In this document: in pieces, positions 10,446-19,450 of the stretch | Layout of the letters: the number at the start of each line of letters is the position of its first letter | How positions within the stretch are numbered: the stretch's first letter is position 1 | From: Streptomyces sp. NBC_00691 | GTDB lineage: Bacteria > Actinomycetota > Actinomycetes > Streptomycetales > Streptomycetaceae | Length of the DNA: 64,000 nucleotides | NCBI RefSeq assembly: GCF_036226665.1 | Contig: NZ_CP109007.1 | Location: forward strand, 2,830,501-2,894,500 | Direction: 5' to 3' | Made by a program: the position numbers and the translations under genes | Notes under the pieces: generated by a model | Seen by the model: only the letters and a program-made list of their open reading frames with translations | What the model was told of the DNA's origin: nothing | The model's database searches: none

Positions 10446-11972
10446 TCAGCGGGCCAAGGACGCCGTGAGTTCCGGGGCCGAGGCCCTGGCCCAGACCCCG
10501 GGGAGCGCCCGCTCGGCGGCCGCCGCGGCGGCTTCCTCGTGTCCGTACAGAAGTCCCCAGGTGAAGGCCGATTCGCCGGCCCCGTGGGCCACGATCGCGA
10601 GCTCGCGCAGGGCGCCCCGGGCGACGACGGCGTCCTGGTGCTCACCGAGCAGGCTCTGGACGGCCTTCACCCGTTTCGCCAGCCGCTTCGCGGGCTTCCC
10701 GAGGGTGGGACGGGAGGCCTCGGCCGCGTAGCGGGCGCGTTTGGCGGCCTTGCGGGCCTCGTGGAGGGCGAGGTCGCGGGCGTCCTGGGGTTCGAGGGAG
10801 AGGGCGTGCGCGATCCGTCGGGCGAGGCGTTCGTGGTCCTTGCGGACGGCGTGGGCGAGGACCGTCCGGGCGTCTCCGGCGGCGTCCGCGCGCAGCGGCG
10901 GGTCGGCGAGGAGGGCGTCGAGCGCTCCGAGGAGGGCGAGGTGGCGGGCGGAGTCGAGGGCGGCGAGGGCCTGCCGGCGGGCGTTCCTGCCGAGGGCGGC
11001 GTCACGGCGGCGCAGCCGGGCCCGGACCGGGCCGAGGATCAGGGTGCGGGGCAGCTCGTCGAGGCGGGCGCGCAGCCGTTCGTCGAGGACCTCCTGGTCG
11101 CGGGCGACGCCGAGTTCCCCGGCGAGCCATTTCAGCTCCTCGCCGATCGGGTCGGTGGCCTCCCGGTCGAGGACCTTCCGGTACGTCTTGAAGGCGCTGC
11201 GCAGCCGGCGGCAGGCGACGCGCAGCTGGTGGACGGCGTCGGGCAGGTCGCGCCGCACGGCGGGGTCGTAGGTGACGATCGCCTCGACCTGTTCGCGGAC
11301 GTAGGCCAGGACGGCGGCCCCGGCGGTGCCGGGGGCGGCGGGCGGCTGCGGCGCGGCCGCGGGCGCCTCGGGTTCCACGCCCGTCTCGGCGAGCGCGCGG
11401 GACAGTTTCGACGGGGAGTCGGAGGGCCGGATGCCGGCCTTCCTGAGGCGTTTCTCGACGGCGTCGAGGACGGCGGGGTCGGTGTCGTCGGCGAGTTCGA
11501 CCTCGATCTCGGTCCAGGCGGCCTCTCCCCCGCTCGTGAGGCCCTCGGCGTGGACGGTGTCCACGGAGAGTTCGGCGAGGAGGACGCCGTCGCCGTCGCG
11601 GAGGTGGCGGACGTCGCGGGAGGAGCGGAGGCGGACGACGGGGACGACCTCGGTGTCCCGGACGCGGGACCGCAGGAGCCCCGCCAGGGACCGCGGGAGC
11701 GTGTCCGAGAGCGGGGCTCTGATCTCGTCGCGGATGCCGGAGGCGACGGGGAACTTGAGGTGCCAGCCGGCGTCCGCGCCTCCGGTGCGGCGGCGCAGGG
11801 TGAGCGCGTCGGCGGCGAGCCTCAGATCGGGTGTGTCGTAGTAGACGGCGTCGAGTTCGGTGACGCCCTCGTCGGTGACCGAGGCCACCCCGGCCGCCCG
11901 GGTCAGGTCCGGGAGGCCGGTCCGGGAGGTGGCTTCGTACTTCCGCTCGATCTCTCGCTTCGTGTCCGCCAT
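10446..11972 (-). CDS. CYTH and CHAD domain-containing protein
   Basis: 508 residues. N-terminal CYTH domain (about 1-200) has the ExExK-type signature EIERKYE at residues 7-13; this fold binds triphosphates and metal in a tunnel. C-terminal CHAD domain (about 220-508) is His/Arg-rich and helical (HQLRVACRRLRSAFKTYRK, LHEARKAAKRARYAAE), the type known to bind inorganic polyphosphate. The pairing suggests polyphosphate or triphosphate metabolism. It lies downstream of rodA with a short gap; co-transcription is possible. Confidence 0.92.
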   Translation of the reverse strand: MADTKREIERKYEATSRTGLPDLTRAAGVASVTDEGVTELDAVYYDTPDLRLAADALTLRRRTGGADAGWHLKFPVASGIRDEIRAPLSDTLPRSLAGLLRSRVRDTEVVPVVRLRSSRDVRHLRDGDGVLLAELSVDTVHAEGLTSGGEAAWTEIEVELADDTDPAVLDAVEKRLRKAGIRPSDSPSKLSRALAETGVEPEAPAAAPQPPAAPGTAGAAVLAYVREQVEAIVTYDPAVRRDLPDAVHQLRVACRRLRSAFKTYRKVLDREATDPIGEELKWLAGELGVARDQEVLDERLRARLDELPRTLILGPVRARLRRRDAALGRNARRQALAALDSARHLALLGALDALLADPPLRADAAGDARTVLAHAVRKDHERLARRIAHALSLEPQDARDLALHEARKAAKRARYAAEASRPTLGKPAKRLAKRVKAVQSLLGEHQDAVVARGALRELAIVAHGAGESAFTWGLLYGHEEAAAAAAERALPGVWARASAPELTASLAR

Positions 11973-12053
11973 GAATCGAATCTAGACGGGAAGTGAACAC
12001 GGCGGGAGTACGCCCATCAGCCTGTCCGGAAATCCCGGCGGGCCGGACGTCCT

Positions 12054-13253
12054 CTAGGCCGTCATGGGCCGCTGGACCCTGATGGACTGGAGGAGTCCGA
12101 TCGCCACCCACACCGCGAACATCGACGAGCCGCCGTAGGAGACGAACGGCAGGGGCAGGCCGGCGACCGGCATGATGCCGAGGGTCATGCCGATGTTCTC
12201 GAAGGACTGGAAGGCGAACCAGGCGATGATGCCGGCGGCGACGATCGTGCCGTAGAGCTCGGTGGTCTCGCGGGCGATCCGGCACGCCCGCCAGAGGATG
12301 ACGCCGAGCAGCAGCAGGATCAGGCCGGCGCCGACGAAGCCCAGCTCCTCCCCCGCCACCGTGAAGACGAAGTCGGTCTGCTGTTCGGGCACGAACTGGC
12401 CGGTGGTCTGGGAGCCCTTGAAGAGTCCGGAGCCGAGGAGGCCGCCGGAGCCGATCGCGATCCGGGCCTGGTTGGTGTTGTAGCCGACGCCGGCCGGGTC
12501 GAGGTCGGGGTTGGCGAAGGCCGCGAAGCGGTTGATCTGGTACTCGTCGAGCATGCCGAGCGCGGTGACGAGGACCGCGCCGCCGACGCCGGCGCCGATC
12601 AGTCCGAGGACCCACCGGTTGGAGGCGCCGGAGGCGAGCAGCACGCCGAGCACGATGACCGCCATGACCATGACCGAGCCGAGGTCCGGCATCAGCATGA
12701 CGATGCCCATGGGGAGCGCGGCCAGGGTGAGGGCCTTGGCGACGGTGCGGTGGTCGGGGTGGATCTGGTCGCCGGCGTCGACCTTCGCGGCCAGCAGCAT
12801 CGCCATCACCAGGATGATCGTGATCTTCACGAACTCACTGGGCTGGAGCGAGAAGCCGCCGCCGACGACGATCCACGCGTGGGCACCGTTGATGGTGGCG
12901 CCCAGCGGGGTGAGGACGGCGAGGATCAGCACGATCGAGAGGCCGTAGAGGACCGGGACCGCGCCGCGCAGGGTGCGGTGGCCGAGCCAGATCGTGCCGA
13001 TCATCAGCGCGACGCCGATGCCGGTGTTGAGCAGGTGGCGGAAGAGGAAGTAGTACGGGTCGCCGTTGTTGAGCTCGGTGCGGCCGCGGGTGGCGGACCA
13101 GACGAGCAGCGACCCGATGAAGGAGAGCGCGAGCGCGGAGAGCAGGATCGGCCAGTCGAGCCGGCGGACCACCGAGTCGCGGGCGGCCAGCTTGGCGAGC
13201 GTGCCGCGCTCGGGGGCGTACCGGGAGACGGAGAAGCCGTGGGGTGCGGTCAT
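12054..13253 (-). CDS. rodA: RodA-type SEDS peptidoglycan glycosyltransferase
   Basis: 399 residues with about 10 transmembrane segments. SEDS proteins polymerise lipid II into glycan strands with a class B PBP. Family signatures are present: INGAHAWIVVGGGFSLQPSEFVKI in the middle, the GEELGFVGA segment and the C-terminal PFVSYGGSSM. The ATG at 13253 lies four bases after the stop of mrdA, so the two are translationally coupled, matching their action as one complex. In Streptomyces the corresponding cluster acts in spore-wall synthesis. Confidence 0.95.
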   Translation of the reverse strand: MTAPHGFSVSRYAPERGTLAKLAARDSVVRRLDWPILLSALALSFIGSLLVWSATRGRTELNNGDPYYFLFRHLLNTGIGVALMIGTIWLGHRTLRGAVPVLYGLSIVLILAVLTPLGATINGAHAWIVVGGGFSLQPSEFVKITIILVMAMLLAAKVDAGDQIHPDHRTVAKALTLAALPMGIVMLMPDLGSVMVMAVIVLGVLLASGASNRWVLGLIGAGVGGAVLVTALGMLDEYQINRFAAFANPDLDPAGVGYNTNQARIAIGSGGLLGSGLFKGSQTTGQFVPEQQTDFVFTVAGEELGFVGAGLILLLLGVILWRACRIARETTELYGTIVAAGIIAWFAFQSFENIGMTLGIMPVAGLPLPFVSYGGSSMFAVWVAIGLLQSIRVQRPMTA

Positions 13254-13257
13254 CGGT

Positions 13258-15510
13258 TCAGTCCCTCCGCCAGGTGGCGGGCGGGCCCGCGAGTTCCTGC
13301 TGGTCGGGCTTGTCGGGGTCGGCCTGGCCCGGATCCGCCGGGTCGGCCGGGTCGGTGTCGGCCGGCGGGTTCTGGGGCGCGTCGGGGTCGATCTTCCCGA
13401 CCTCCGGGTCGTACGGCTTGACCTTCGGGGCGTCGATGGAGCCGTCGGCCTCGATCTTCGGGAGGGTCTTCTGCGGCTGCGGCAGCAGGGCCCGCCTGAG
13501 GTCCTGCTTGCCGGCGTCGTCGAGCCCGTAGAGCGCGTCGTAGATGTTGCGGACGGCGGGGCCGGACGCGCCGGATCCCGTACCACCCTGGGCGATCGTC
13601 ATGACGATCGCGTAGTCCTTGGTGTACGTGGCGAACCAGGAGGTCGTCTGCTTGCCGTAGACCTCCGCGGTACCCGTCTTGGCGTGCATCGGGATCTTGT
13701 CCTGCGGCCAGCCGCCGAATCGCCAGGCGGCCGTACCGCGGGTGGCGACTCCCGCGAGGGCCTCCTCTATCAAGGCCTGCGTCTTGGTGTCCATGGGGAG
13801 CTTGCCGTGGGCCTTGGGCTTGATCTCGGTGACCTTCTTGCCGTCGGGGCTGATGATCGCCTTGCCGACGGTCGGGTTCCAGAGGGTGCCGCCGTTGGCG
13901 ATGGCGGCGTAGATGGTGGCCATCTGGATGGGGGTGACGAGGGTGTCGCCCTGCCCGATGGAGTAGTTGACGGAGTCACCGGCGCGCATCAGGTTGCCTT
14001 CGAGGCAGTTCTCGTACGAGAGCTGCTGGACGTACGTGCCGCCCTTCTTGCCGATGCGGCACCAGTAGTCCTTGTTGTCCTTCCAGAAGTCCTGCTTCCA
14101 CTTCCGGTCGGGGACGCGGCCGGTGACCTCGTTGGGGAGGTCGATGCCGGTCTCGGCGCCGAGACCGAACTGGTGGGCCGTCTTGTAGAACCAGTCGTTG
14201 GCGTTCTTCTTCGGCTTCATCCCGCCGTCCTTCTGCCACTGCTGGTGGGAGAGGGCGTAGTAGACGGTGTCGCAGGAGACCTCGAGGGCCTGGCCGAGGG
14301 TGATGGAGCCGTGGCCCTGGGACTCGAAGTTCTTGAAGACCTGGTTGCCGATGGAGTACGAGGACGGGCAGGGGTAGCGCCCGTTGAAGTCGTAGCCGGC
14401 GTTGACCGCGGCGGTCGTCGGGATGACCTTGAAGATCGAGCCGGGCGCCGCCTGGCCCTGGATGGCCCGGTTGAGCAGCGGGAAGTTGGAGCCCTTGCCG
14501 GTGAGGGCCGCGTAGTCCTTGGCGGAGATGCCGCCGACCCAGGCGTTGGGGTCGTAGTCGGGCTGCGAGGCCATGGCGACGATCCGGCCGGTCTTGTTCT
14601 CCATGACGACGACGGCGCCGGCGTCGGCCTTGTAGTTCTCGCTGGTGTTCTTGTCGTACGTCTTGCGGGCCTCCACCATCGCGTTGTGGAGCTCCCACTC
14701 GGCGACCGCCTGGACGCGGGCGTCGATGGAGGTCACGACGTTGGAGCCGGGCACGGCGGGGTCGCTCTTGGCCTGGCCGATGACGCGGCCGAGGTTGTCG
14801 ACCTCGTAGCGGGTGACGCCGGCCTTGCCGCGCAGTTCCTTGTCGTAGGTGCGCTCCAGGCCTGAGCGGCCGACCTGGTCGGAGCGGAGGAACGGCGAGT
14901 CGGTGTCCTTGGCCTTCTCGATCTCCGAGTCGGTGACGGGCGAGAGGTAGCCGAGGACCTGCGAGGTGCGGGACTTGCCGGGGGCCGGGTAGCGGCGTAC
15001 GGCGGTGGGTTCGGCGGTGATGCCGGGGAAGTCCTCGGCGCGCTCGCGGATCTGGAGGGCCTGCTGGGTGGTGGCCTCGTCCGTGACCGGGATCGGCTGG
15101 TAGGGCGAACCGTTCCAGCAGGGCTTCGGGGTCTGGGAGTCGCAGAGCCGGATCTTGTTGATGACCTCGTCGGGCTTCATGTCGAGGACGTCGGCGAGCC
15201 GGGTCAGGACGGCCTTGCCGTCGTCCTTCATCTTCATCAGCTCGGTGCGGGACGCGGAGACCACGAGCCGGGTCTCGTTGTCGGCGAGCGGGACGCCGCG
15301 GGCGTCCAGGACGGAGCCGCGCACGGCGGGCTGCACGACCTGCTGGACGTGGTTGTTCTTGGCCTCGTCCGTGTACTCCTTGCCGTTGCGGATCTGGAGG
15401 TACCAGAGCCGGCCCCCCAGGGTCAGCAGCAGCGAGAAGACGAGGATCTGGATGACGACGAGACGGATCTGGACCCGGGGGGTCCGCCCTGTCTCGGGAA
15501 TGTTGCTCAT
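13258..15510 (-). CDS. mrdA: Penicillin-binding protein 2 (class B transpeptidase)
   Basis: 750 residues. One N-terminal membrane anchor (about 17-37), then a PBP dimerisation domain and a transpeptidase domain. Active-site motifs: SIFK with the nucleophile near Ser358, SVN in AGDSVNYSIGQGD, and KTG at about 611. The C-terminal tail after the catalytic domain is Pro/Asp-rich (DPADPADPGQADPDKP) and probably disordered. It cross-links peptidoglycan made by the adjacent RodA. ATG start gives MSNIPETGRTPRVQIRLVV. Confidence 0.96.
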   Translation of the reverse strand: MSNIPETGRTPRVQIRLVVIQILVFSLLLTLGGRLWYLQIRNGKEYTDEAKNNHVQQVVQPAVRGSVLDARGVPLADNETRLVVSASRTELMKMKDDGKAVLTRLADVLDMKPDEVINKIRLCDSQTPKPCWNGSPYQPIPVTDEATTQQALQIRERAEDFPGITAEPTAVRRYPAPGKSRTSQVLGYLSPVTDSEIEKAKDTDSPFLRSDQVGRSGLERTYDKELRGKAGVTRYEVDNLGRVIGQAKSDPAVPGSNVVTSIDARVQAVAEWELHNAMVEARKTYDKNTSENYKADAGAVVVMENKTGRIVAMASQPDYDPNAWVGGISAKDYAALTGKGSNFPLLNRAIQGQAAPGSIFKVIPTTAAVNAGYDFNGRYPCPSSYSIGNQVFKNFESQGHGSITLGQALEVSCDTVYYALSHQQWQKDGGMKPKKNANDWFYKTAHQFGLGAETGIDLPNEVTGRVPDRKWKQDFWKDNKDYWCRIGKKGGTYVQQLSYENCLEGNLMRAGDSVNYSIGQGDTLVTPIQMATIYAAIANGGTLWNPTVGKAIISPDGKKVTEIKPKAHGKLPMDTKTQALIEEALAGVATRGTAAWRFGGWPQDKIPMHAKTGTAEVYGKQTTSWFATYTKDYAIVMTIAQGGTGSGASGPAVRNIYDALYGLDDAGKQDLRRALLPQPQKTLPKIEADGSIDAPKVKPYDPEVGKIDPDAPQNPPADTDPADPADPGQADPDKPDQQELAGPPATWRRD

Positions 15511-15529
15511 ACTGCCGGGGCCCCCTCGG

Positions 15530-16198
15530 TCACAGTCGCTTGACTCCCTTGATGCGTCCGGCCCGTGAGGCCCGGCTATGGGCGGTCTTCATCCGCAGGC
15601 CGCCGCGCTGGTTCCCGATCCGCAGGCCGGTGCCGGAGGAGAGCCAGCCGGAGGCGACGTCGGCGCCGTTGCCCCCGCCGGCGTCCGCGAGCGGATCGTT
15701 CTCCGCGCGGCGGGCCAGCGCCATGATGAGCGGCACCGTGAAGGGCGCGAGGAGCAGGTCGTACACGGCCGCGGTGAACAGCAGGAACCCCAGGCCGACA
15801 TGGCGGGCGGCGGTGTCGCCGACGAGGGCGCCCACTCCCGCGTACAGCAGGGTGGAGCCGACGGCGGCCGCGACGACGACGGCCATCGGGCCGGCGGCGG
15901 AGGTCAGCCGGCCGTTCTCCGGGCGGGCCAGACCGACGAGGTAGCCGATGACGCAGAGCACGAGGGCGTAGCGGCCGGCGGCGTGGTCGGCGGGCGGGGC
16001 CAGGTCGGCGAGCAGGCCGGCGCTGAATCCGATGAGCGAGCCGCTGACCGGCCCGTACACCAGGGCCAGGCCGACCACGGTGAGCAGGACCAGGTCGGGG
16101 ACGGCGCCGGGGAGCTGGAGGCGGGCGAGCACGGAGACCTGCACGACCAGGGCCACCACGATCAGGGTGGCGGAGAGGAGGATCCGGTTGAACTTCAC
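15530..16198 (-). CDS. mreD: Rod shape-determining protein MreD
   Basis: 222-residue integral membrane protein with about five hydrophobic segments (VKFNRILLSATLIVVALVVQ at the start). It links MreB/MreC to the RodA-PBP2 complex. The GTG start at 16198 overlaps the mreC stop by four bases (GTGA), a typical coupling. The C-terminus has a basic tail (SRASRAGRIKGVKRL) after the last membrane helix. Confidence 0.93.
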   Translation of the reverse strand: MKFNRILLSATLIVVALVVQVSVLARLQLPGAVPDLVLLTVVGLALVYGPVSGSLIGFSAGLLADLAPPADHAAGRYALVLCVIGYLVGLARPENGRLTSAAGPMAVVVAAAVGSTLLYAGVGALVGDTAARHVGLGFLLFTAAVYDLLLAPFTVPLIMALARRAENDPLADAGGGNGADVASGWLSSGTGLRIGNQRGGLRMKTAHSRASRAGRIKGVKRL

Positions 16199-17187
16199 GG
16201 TGTCACGTCCCCCTGGTCCTGGCCCTGCTGCTGGTTCTGGCCCTGCTGGTTCCGCTGTCCGTCGGCGGCCTGCCGCCCGTCCGGTGGCGTCGGTGTCACG
16301 GTGACCGTGACGGTCGGCGCGGGCTTGGGCTTCTGCGGCAGGACCATGTCGCGCGGGTCGGCGCGGGGGGCCTGGACGACGACGCCGACGATGTCGAGCT
16401 TGGTGAAGCCGACGTACGGGCGGACGTAGATGTTGCGGGTCAGTCCGCCGCCCGCGGGGTCGACGCGGACGACCTCGCCGACCGGGACGCCCGGCACGAA
16501 GGGCTTGTCGGCGCGCGAGCCGAAGGTGACGAGCCGGTCGCCGGGCTTCACCTTGGCCTTGCCGTTGAGGAGCTGCACGAGCAGCGGGCGGTCGCCCTGG
16601 CCGGTGGCGAAGCCGAGCTCGTCGGACTTCTCCATGCGCGTACCGACGGTGAAGTCGGGATCGTTGGCGAGCAGGACCGTGGAGGTCGAGGGGCCGACGG
16701 TGGTGATGCGGCCGACGAGCCCGGAGCCGTTCAGCACGGTCATGTCCCGCTTGATGCCGTCGCGCGCGCCCACGTCGAGGGTGACGGTCCAGGAGAAGCC
16801 CTGGGCCGCTCCTATGGCGATGACCTGCGCGCCCTTGATGCCGTACTGCCCGGCTCCGGCGGTCTTCAGGATGGAGTCGAGCTCGCGCAGCCGGTTGCGG
16901 TTGCGGTCGTCGCTGCCGAGCTCCGCCTTGAGCTCGGCGTTCTCCTTCTCCAGGGCGGCGATCCGGGTGTGGCGCTCGCCGGAGTCCCGGACCGCGCCTA
17001 TGGCGTTGCCGATGGGATCGACGGCGGCCGCCACACCGTTCTCGACCGGCCCGAAGACCGCCGCTGCGGCCTGCCGGGCACCGTCGACGGGTGACTCCTG
17101 ACCGCCGCGGATGTCCACCGTGATCAGTGCGAACGCGATGGCGATCAGCAGCACCAGGAGCAGCCGGCTCTCTCGTGTGTCCCTCAC
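16195..17187 (-). CDS. mreC: Rod shape-determining protein MreC
   Basis: 330 residues, bitopic. N-terminal membrane anchor (LLLVLLIAIAFALITVDI), a coiled-coil stretch (RHTRIAALEKENAELKAEL), then the extracytoplasmic beta-barrel domain. The C-terminal 50 residues are low complexity, ending in a Gln-rich tract (GQNQQQGQDQGD). It scaffolds PBP2 and RodA at the membrane. The GTG start gives MRDTRESRLLLV, usual in streptomycetes; the GAGGAAAGG site is rather far upstream (14 bases). Confidence 0.94.
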   Translation of the reverse strand: MRDTRESRLLLVLLIAIAFALITVDIRGGQESPVDGARQAAAAVFGPVENGVAAAVDPIGNAIGAVRDSGERHTRIAALEKENAELKAELGSDDRNRNRLRELDSILKTAGAGQYGIKGAQVIAIGAAQGFSWTVTLDVGARDGIKRDMTVLNGSGLVGRITTVGPSTSTVLLANDPDFTVGTRMEKSDELGFATGQGDRPLLVQLLNGKAKVKPGDRLVTFGSRADKPFVPGVPVGEVVRVDPAGGGLTRNIYVRPYVGFTKLDIVGVVVQAPRADPRDMVLPQKPKPAPTVTVTVTPTPPDGRQAADGQRNQQGQNQQQGQDQGDVTP

Positions 17188-17280
17188 GTGCGGCGGCCGT
17201 GCCTTTCCTCGTGGTTCGGTTGTTCGACTGTGCGGTCGTACGGCCGTGCGATGGTGCCCGCGTGGGCCGTACGGGTGGTG

Positions 17281-18300
17281 CTAGCGGCGCGGCTGGGCGT
17301 CCAGGACCTGCTGGAGGGCCTCGAACTCCTCCACGCACTTTCCGGAGCCGAGCGCCACCGAGTCCAGCGGGTCCTCGGCGATGTGGATCGGCATTCCGGT
17401 CTCGCGGCGGAGGCGCTCGTCGAGGCCGCGGAGCAGGGCGCCGCCACCCGTGAGAACGATGCCGCGGTCCATCACGTCACCGGAGAGCTCCGGCGGGCAC
17501 TTGTCGAGGGTGGTCTTCACCGCGTCGACGATGGCGTTCACCGGCTCCTCGATGGCCTTGCGGACCTCGGCGGCCGAGATGACCACGGTCTTGGGCAGAC
17601 CGGAGACGAGGTCGCGGCCGCGGATCTCGGTGTGCTCGTCCTTGTCGAGGTCGTACGCGGAGCCGATGGTGATCTTGATCTGCTCGGCGGTGCGCTCACC
17701 GAGGAGGAGCGAGTACTCCTTCTTGATGTGCTGGATGATCGCGTTGTCCAGCTCGTCGCCGGCGACCCGGATCGACTGTGCCGTGACGATTCCGCCGAGG
17801 GAGATGACGGCGACCTCGGTGGTGCCGCCGCCGATGTCCACGACCATGTTGCCGGTGGCCTCGTGGACCGGGAGGCCCGAGCCGATGGCCGCCGCCATCG
17901 GCTCCTCGATGATGTGCACCTGGCGGGCACCGGCCTGCGTCGAGGCCTCGATGACGGCGCGGCGCTCCACTCCCGTGATGCCGGAGGGCACGCAGACGAC
18001 CACCCGGGGGCGGGCCAGGTAGCGGCGCTTGTGGATCTTGAGGATGAAGTAGCGGAGCATCCGCTCGGTGATCTCGAAGTCGGCGATCACGCCGTCCTTC
18101 AGGGGCCGGACGGCGACGATGTTGCCGGGGGTCCGGCCGATCATCTTCTTCGCCTCGGCGCCCACGGCGAGGATGCCACCGGTGTTGGTGTTGATCGCGA
18201 CGACGGACGGCTCGTTGAGGACGATGCCACGCCCCCTGACGTACACCAGCGTGTTGGCAGTCCCGAGGTCGATAGCCATGTCACGGCCGATGAACGACAT
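17281..18300 (-). CDS. mreB: Actin-like cell-shape protein MreB
   Basis: 339 residues. Actin-fold ATPase: phosphate-1 loop [13 protein letters not shown], connecting motifs [19 protein letters not shown], and adenosine motif [15 protein letters not shown]. In Streptomyces MreB acts mainly in aerial hyphae and the spore envelope rather than tip growth. I chose ATG 18300 ([13 protein letters not shown]) because AAGGGGAA lies just before it; a start at 18321 would place that site inside the gene. First gene of the mreBCD-mrdA-rodA cluster. A second mreB-like gene lies 2.8 kb away. Confidence 0.97.
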   Translation of the reverse strand: MSFIGRDMAIDLGTANTLVYVRGRGIVLNEPSVVAINTNTGGILAVGAEAKKMIGRTPGNIVAVRPLKDGVIADFEITERMLRYFILKIHKRRYLARPRVVVCVPSGITGVERRAVIEASTQAGARQVHIIEEPMAAAIGSGLPVHEATGNMVVDIGGGTTEVAVISLGGIVTAQSIRVAGDELDNAIIQHIKKEYSLLLGERTAEQIKITIGSAYDLDKDEHTEIRGRDLVSGLPKTVVISAAEVRKAIEEPVNAIVDAVKTTLDKCPPELSGDVMDRGIVLTGGGALLRGLDERLRRETGMPIHIAEDPLDSVALGSGKCVEEFEALQQVLDAQPRR

Positions 18301-18524
18301 TGAGTTCCCCTTGTTTCCCATGAGGATGCTTCGGGCCTTCCCCAGCGAGCGTTGACGGCTTCTCAGGCAGGCGAAACGGTGGCTGAAATGGGTGGCTGAA
18401 GGTGGTGCGGCGTGGAGTTTTCCATCGTAGTGCCGCCCGCCCGGATACCGCGCGGTGGTCCACCTCTGTACAGGTGACGGTAGGACGCGGCGATCCGTTC
18501 CCGGGATCGGCGTTCATATGCCTG

Positions 18525-18552
18525 GGGGCGACCGAATTCCTTCGGTCGCCCC
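18525..18552 (-). terminator. Terminator after ndk
   Basis: 12-bp perfect stem with a 4-base loop, about 50 bases beyond the ndk stop. The 18301-18524 stretch after it has no gene and should hold the mreB promoter; I could not pick a convincing pair of hexamers. Confidence 0.8.
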
Positions 18553-18600
18553 ACAGGCTGCTGCGTTCGGCTGACGCCGAGTCAGCGGAATCGGGTCGGC

Positions 18601-19014
18601 TCAGACCAGACCGGGGAAGAAGATCTTCAGCTCGCGCAGGGCCGACTCCTCCGAGTCGGAGGCGTGGATCAGGTTCTCCCGGACGATGGTGCCGAAGTCG
18701 CCGCGGATCGAACCGGGCGCGGCGGCGATCGGGTCGGTCGGACCGGCCAGCTGGCGGACGCCCTCGATGACCCGCTCACCCTCGACGACGAGCGCGACGA
18801 CGGGGCCGGAGGCCATGAAGCCCATCAGCGGCTCGTAGAAGGGCTTGCCCTTGTGCTCGCCGTAGTGCTGCTCCAGGGTCTCCTGGTCCAGCTCGCGCAG
18901 CTCCAGGGCCGCCAGGGTCCAGCCGGCCTTGCGCTCGATGCGGCCGATGATCTCGCCGACCAGGCCACGGCGGACGGCGTCGGGCTTGAGCAGGACGAGC
19001 GTGCGCTGGCTCAC
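18601..19014 (-). CDS. ndk: Nucleoside diphosphate kinase
   Basis: 137 residues. It transfers the gamma phosphate of ATP to nucleoside diphosphates through a phospho-histidine, here His117 in ENLIHASDS. The start MSQRTLVLLKPDAVRRG and the core GFMASGPVVALVVEG are intact. GGAG lies eight bases before the start codon. A stem-loop follows the stop, so it is probably a single-gene unit or the last gene of the folC group. Confidence 0.98.
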   Translation of the reverse strand: MSQRTLVLLKPDAVRRGLVGEIIGRIERKAGWTLAALELRELDQETLEQHYGEHKGKPFYEPLMGFMASGPVVALVVEGERVIEGVRQLAGPTDPIAAAPGSIRGDFGTIVRENLIHASDSEESALRELKIFFPGLV

Positions 19015-19079
19015 GGGGGAACTCCTTCGGAAAAGCGTGTGCGGGACCTCCGAGGCTACAGGCCCCGCGCGCCCCTCGA

Positions 19080-19445
19080 TTACGCAGCGTCAGGCCCTGC
19101 CGAGGCCCCTGCGGCCTGGGCCTCGGCCCACCGTGCCTTGATGTCGTCGATCCGTCGCCCATAGTGAACGGAGGCCCACCACAGACCGGCGAAAACCGCC
19201 CCGAGGAAGAACATCGTCGGCACGACGAAGCCGCTGAGGATCAGGCCGATCTGCAGGGCCCAGCCGAGCTGCACACCGCCGGGGCGGGTGACCATCCCAC
19301 AGAGCAGCACCGAGATGACCATCGCGACACCGCAGACCCACCAGACGGTGGACATGGCGAGACTGTCGTCCTTCATCGCGACGAGACCGGCGAAGCCGAT
19401 CACGAAGAACTCGCCGATGAGCGTCGAGGAACAGAGCGTACGCAT
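19080..19445 (-). CDS. DUF4233 domain-containing membrane protein
   Basis: 121 residues with four hydrophobic segments (EFFVIGFAGLVAM, WWVCGVAMVISVLLCGMV, WALQIGLILSGFVVPTMFF, AVFAGLWWASVHYG) and a cytoplasmic C-terminal helix. This family is found immediately downstream of folC in actinobacteria. It starts five bases after the folC stop, so the two form an operon. Function unknown; the linkage hints at folate physiology, but nothing in the sequence shows it. Confidence 0.9.
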   Translation of the reverse strand: MRTLCSSTLIGEFFVIGFAGLVAMKDDSLAMSTVWWVCGVAMVISVLLCGMVTRPGGVQLGWALQIGLILSGFVVPTMFFLGAVFAGLWWASVHYGRRIDDIKARWAEAQAAGASAGPDAA

Positions 19446-19450
19446 CGGGT